Origin: Rhopalosiphum padi
Lineage: Eukaryota; Arthropoda; Insecta; Hemiptera; Aphididae
Length of the DNA: 64,000 bases
Assembly: GCF_020882245.1 (NCBI RefSeq)
Contig: NC_083600.1
Span: 23,250,001 to 23,314,000, forward strand
Reading direction: 5' to 3'
The number at the start of each line of letters is the position of its first letter. The first letter of the stretch is position 1. Of the stretch, positions 63,890 to 64,000 are shown one piece after another. A model generated the notes under the pieces. That model saw nothing but the letters and a program-made list of their open reading frames with translations. It ran no database searches and had not been told where the DNA came from. Both the position numbers and the translations under genes were made by a program.

Positions 63890-64000
63890 CAGTCCCCGAA
63901 AATCGCTCTAGGGGTGAAGTCACTGTGGAATAATTTTCCGACTTCTGACAAATGGACGGTATTTAATATTTTATTTTTGCAAGGTCGATCGAATACAGCG
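63890..64000 (-). promoter_or_regulatory. possible 5' UTR/promoter of BNIP3
   Basis: Sequence upstream (minus strand) of the proposed BNIP3 ATG. It is moderately GC-rich (CCCCTAGAGCGATTTTCGGGG) and has an in-frame TAG 18 bases before the ATG. It runs off the window edge. Confidence 0.3.

Noticed and set aside
1..64000. CRISPR arrays, operons, riboswitches or other prokaryotic systems
   Set aside because: Introns, class II nuclear tRNA and animal genes show this is a eukaryotic nuclear window; the only regular repeat is a 187-bp tandem array without spacers.

Overview
This is a window of animal (eukaryotic) nuclear DNA that is strongly AT-rich. It has short coding exons, GT-AG introns up to about 11 kb, many small DNA-transposon relics and long gene-poor spacers. 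The gene set and the style of the repeats, especially a decayed MULE transposase of a type common in aphids, suggest a hemipteran insect, most likely an aphid. I cannot name the species.

Layout. (1) On the minus strand, 1.0-4.7 kb holds a complete six-exon NIF3L1 gene (347 aa) with a pogo/Tigger-like MITE in one intron. A doubtful exon of another minus-strand gene lies at 0.4 kb. (2) 5.1-6.7 kb holds a hAT-like MITE with a near-perfect 8-bp target duplication and a broken MULE transposase. (3) On the minus strand, 7.7-8.8 kb is CIAO1, two exons, 338 aa. (4) 9.6 kb holds a fresh retroposed insert with a poly(A) run and a 15-16-bp target duplication. (5) On the minus strand, 14.6-15.8 kb is a four-exon gene of 329 aa that reads as a domesticated Merlin/ISXO2 (IS1595-type) transposase with a degraded catalytic triad. 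(6) It is head-to-head with paxillin (plus strand, 17.2-44.5 kb): eight coding exons, 477 aa, five LD motifs and four LIM domains. Paxillin intron 1 contains two or three candidate alternative first exons in the correct splice phase. Intron 5 contains a GC-rich, ATG-free block that looks like an internal promoter for a LIM-only short isoform. (7) 46.3-47.1 kb is a tandem array of about 187-bp units. (8) 48.5 kb is a tRNA-Leu(UAA). (9) On the minus strand, 53.1-63.9 kb is BNIP3 (five exons, 184 aa if the proposed first exon is right), a mitophagy receptor with its LIR motif and membrane anchor.

The genes do not form a pathway. CIAO1 serves cytosolic iron-sulfur assembly, paxillin serves integrin adhesion, BNIP3 serves mitochondrial quality control and NIF3L1 is a conserved metal-binding fold of unclear role. 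All exon joins were made by eye from splice consensus, reading-frame continuity and remembered family sequence. No alignment or search was run. The items most worth following up are the transposase-derived gene, the alternative paxillin starts and the LIM-only promoter, the 9.6-kb retrocopy and the TTAA palindrome in paxillin intron 4.
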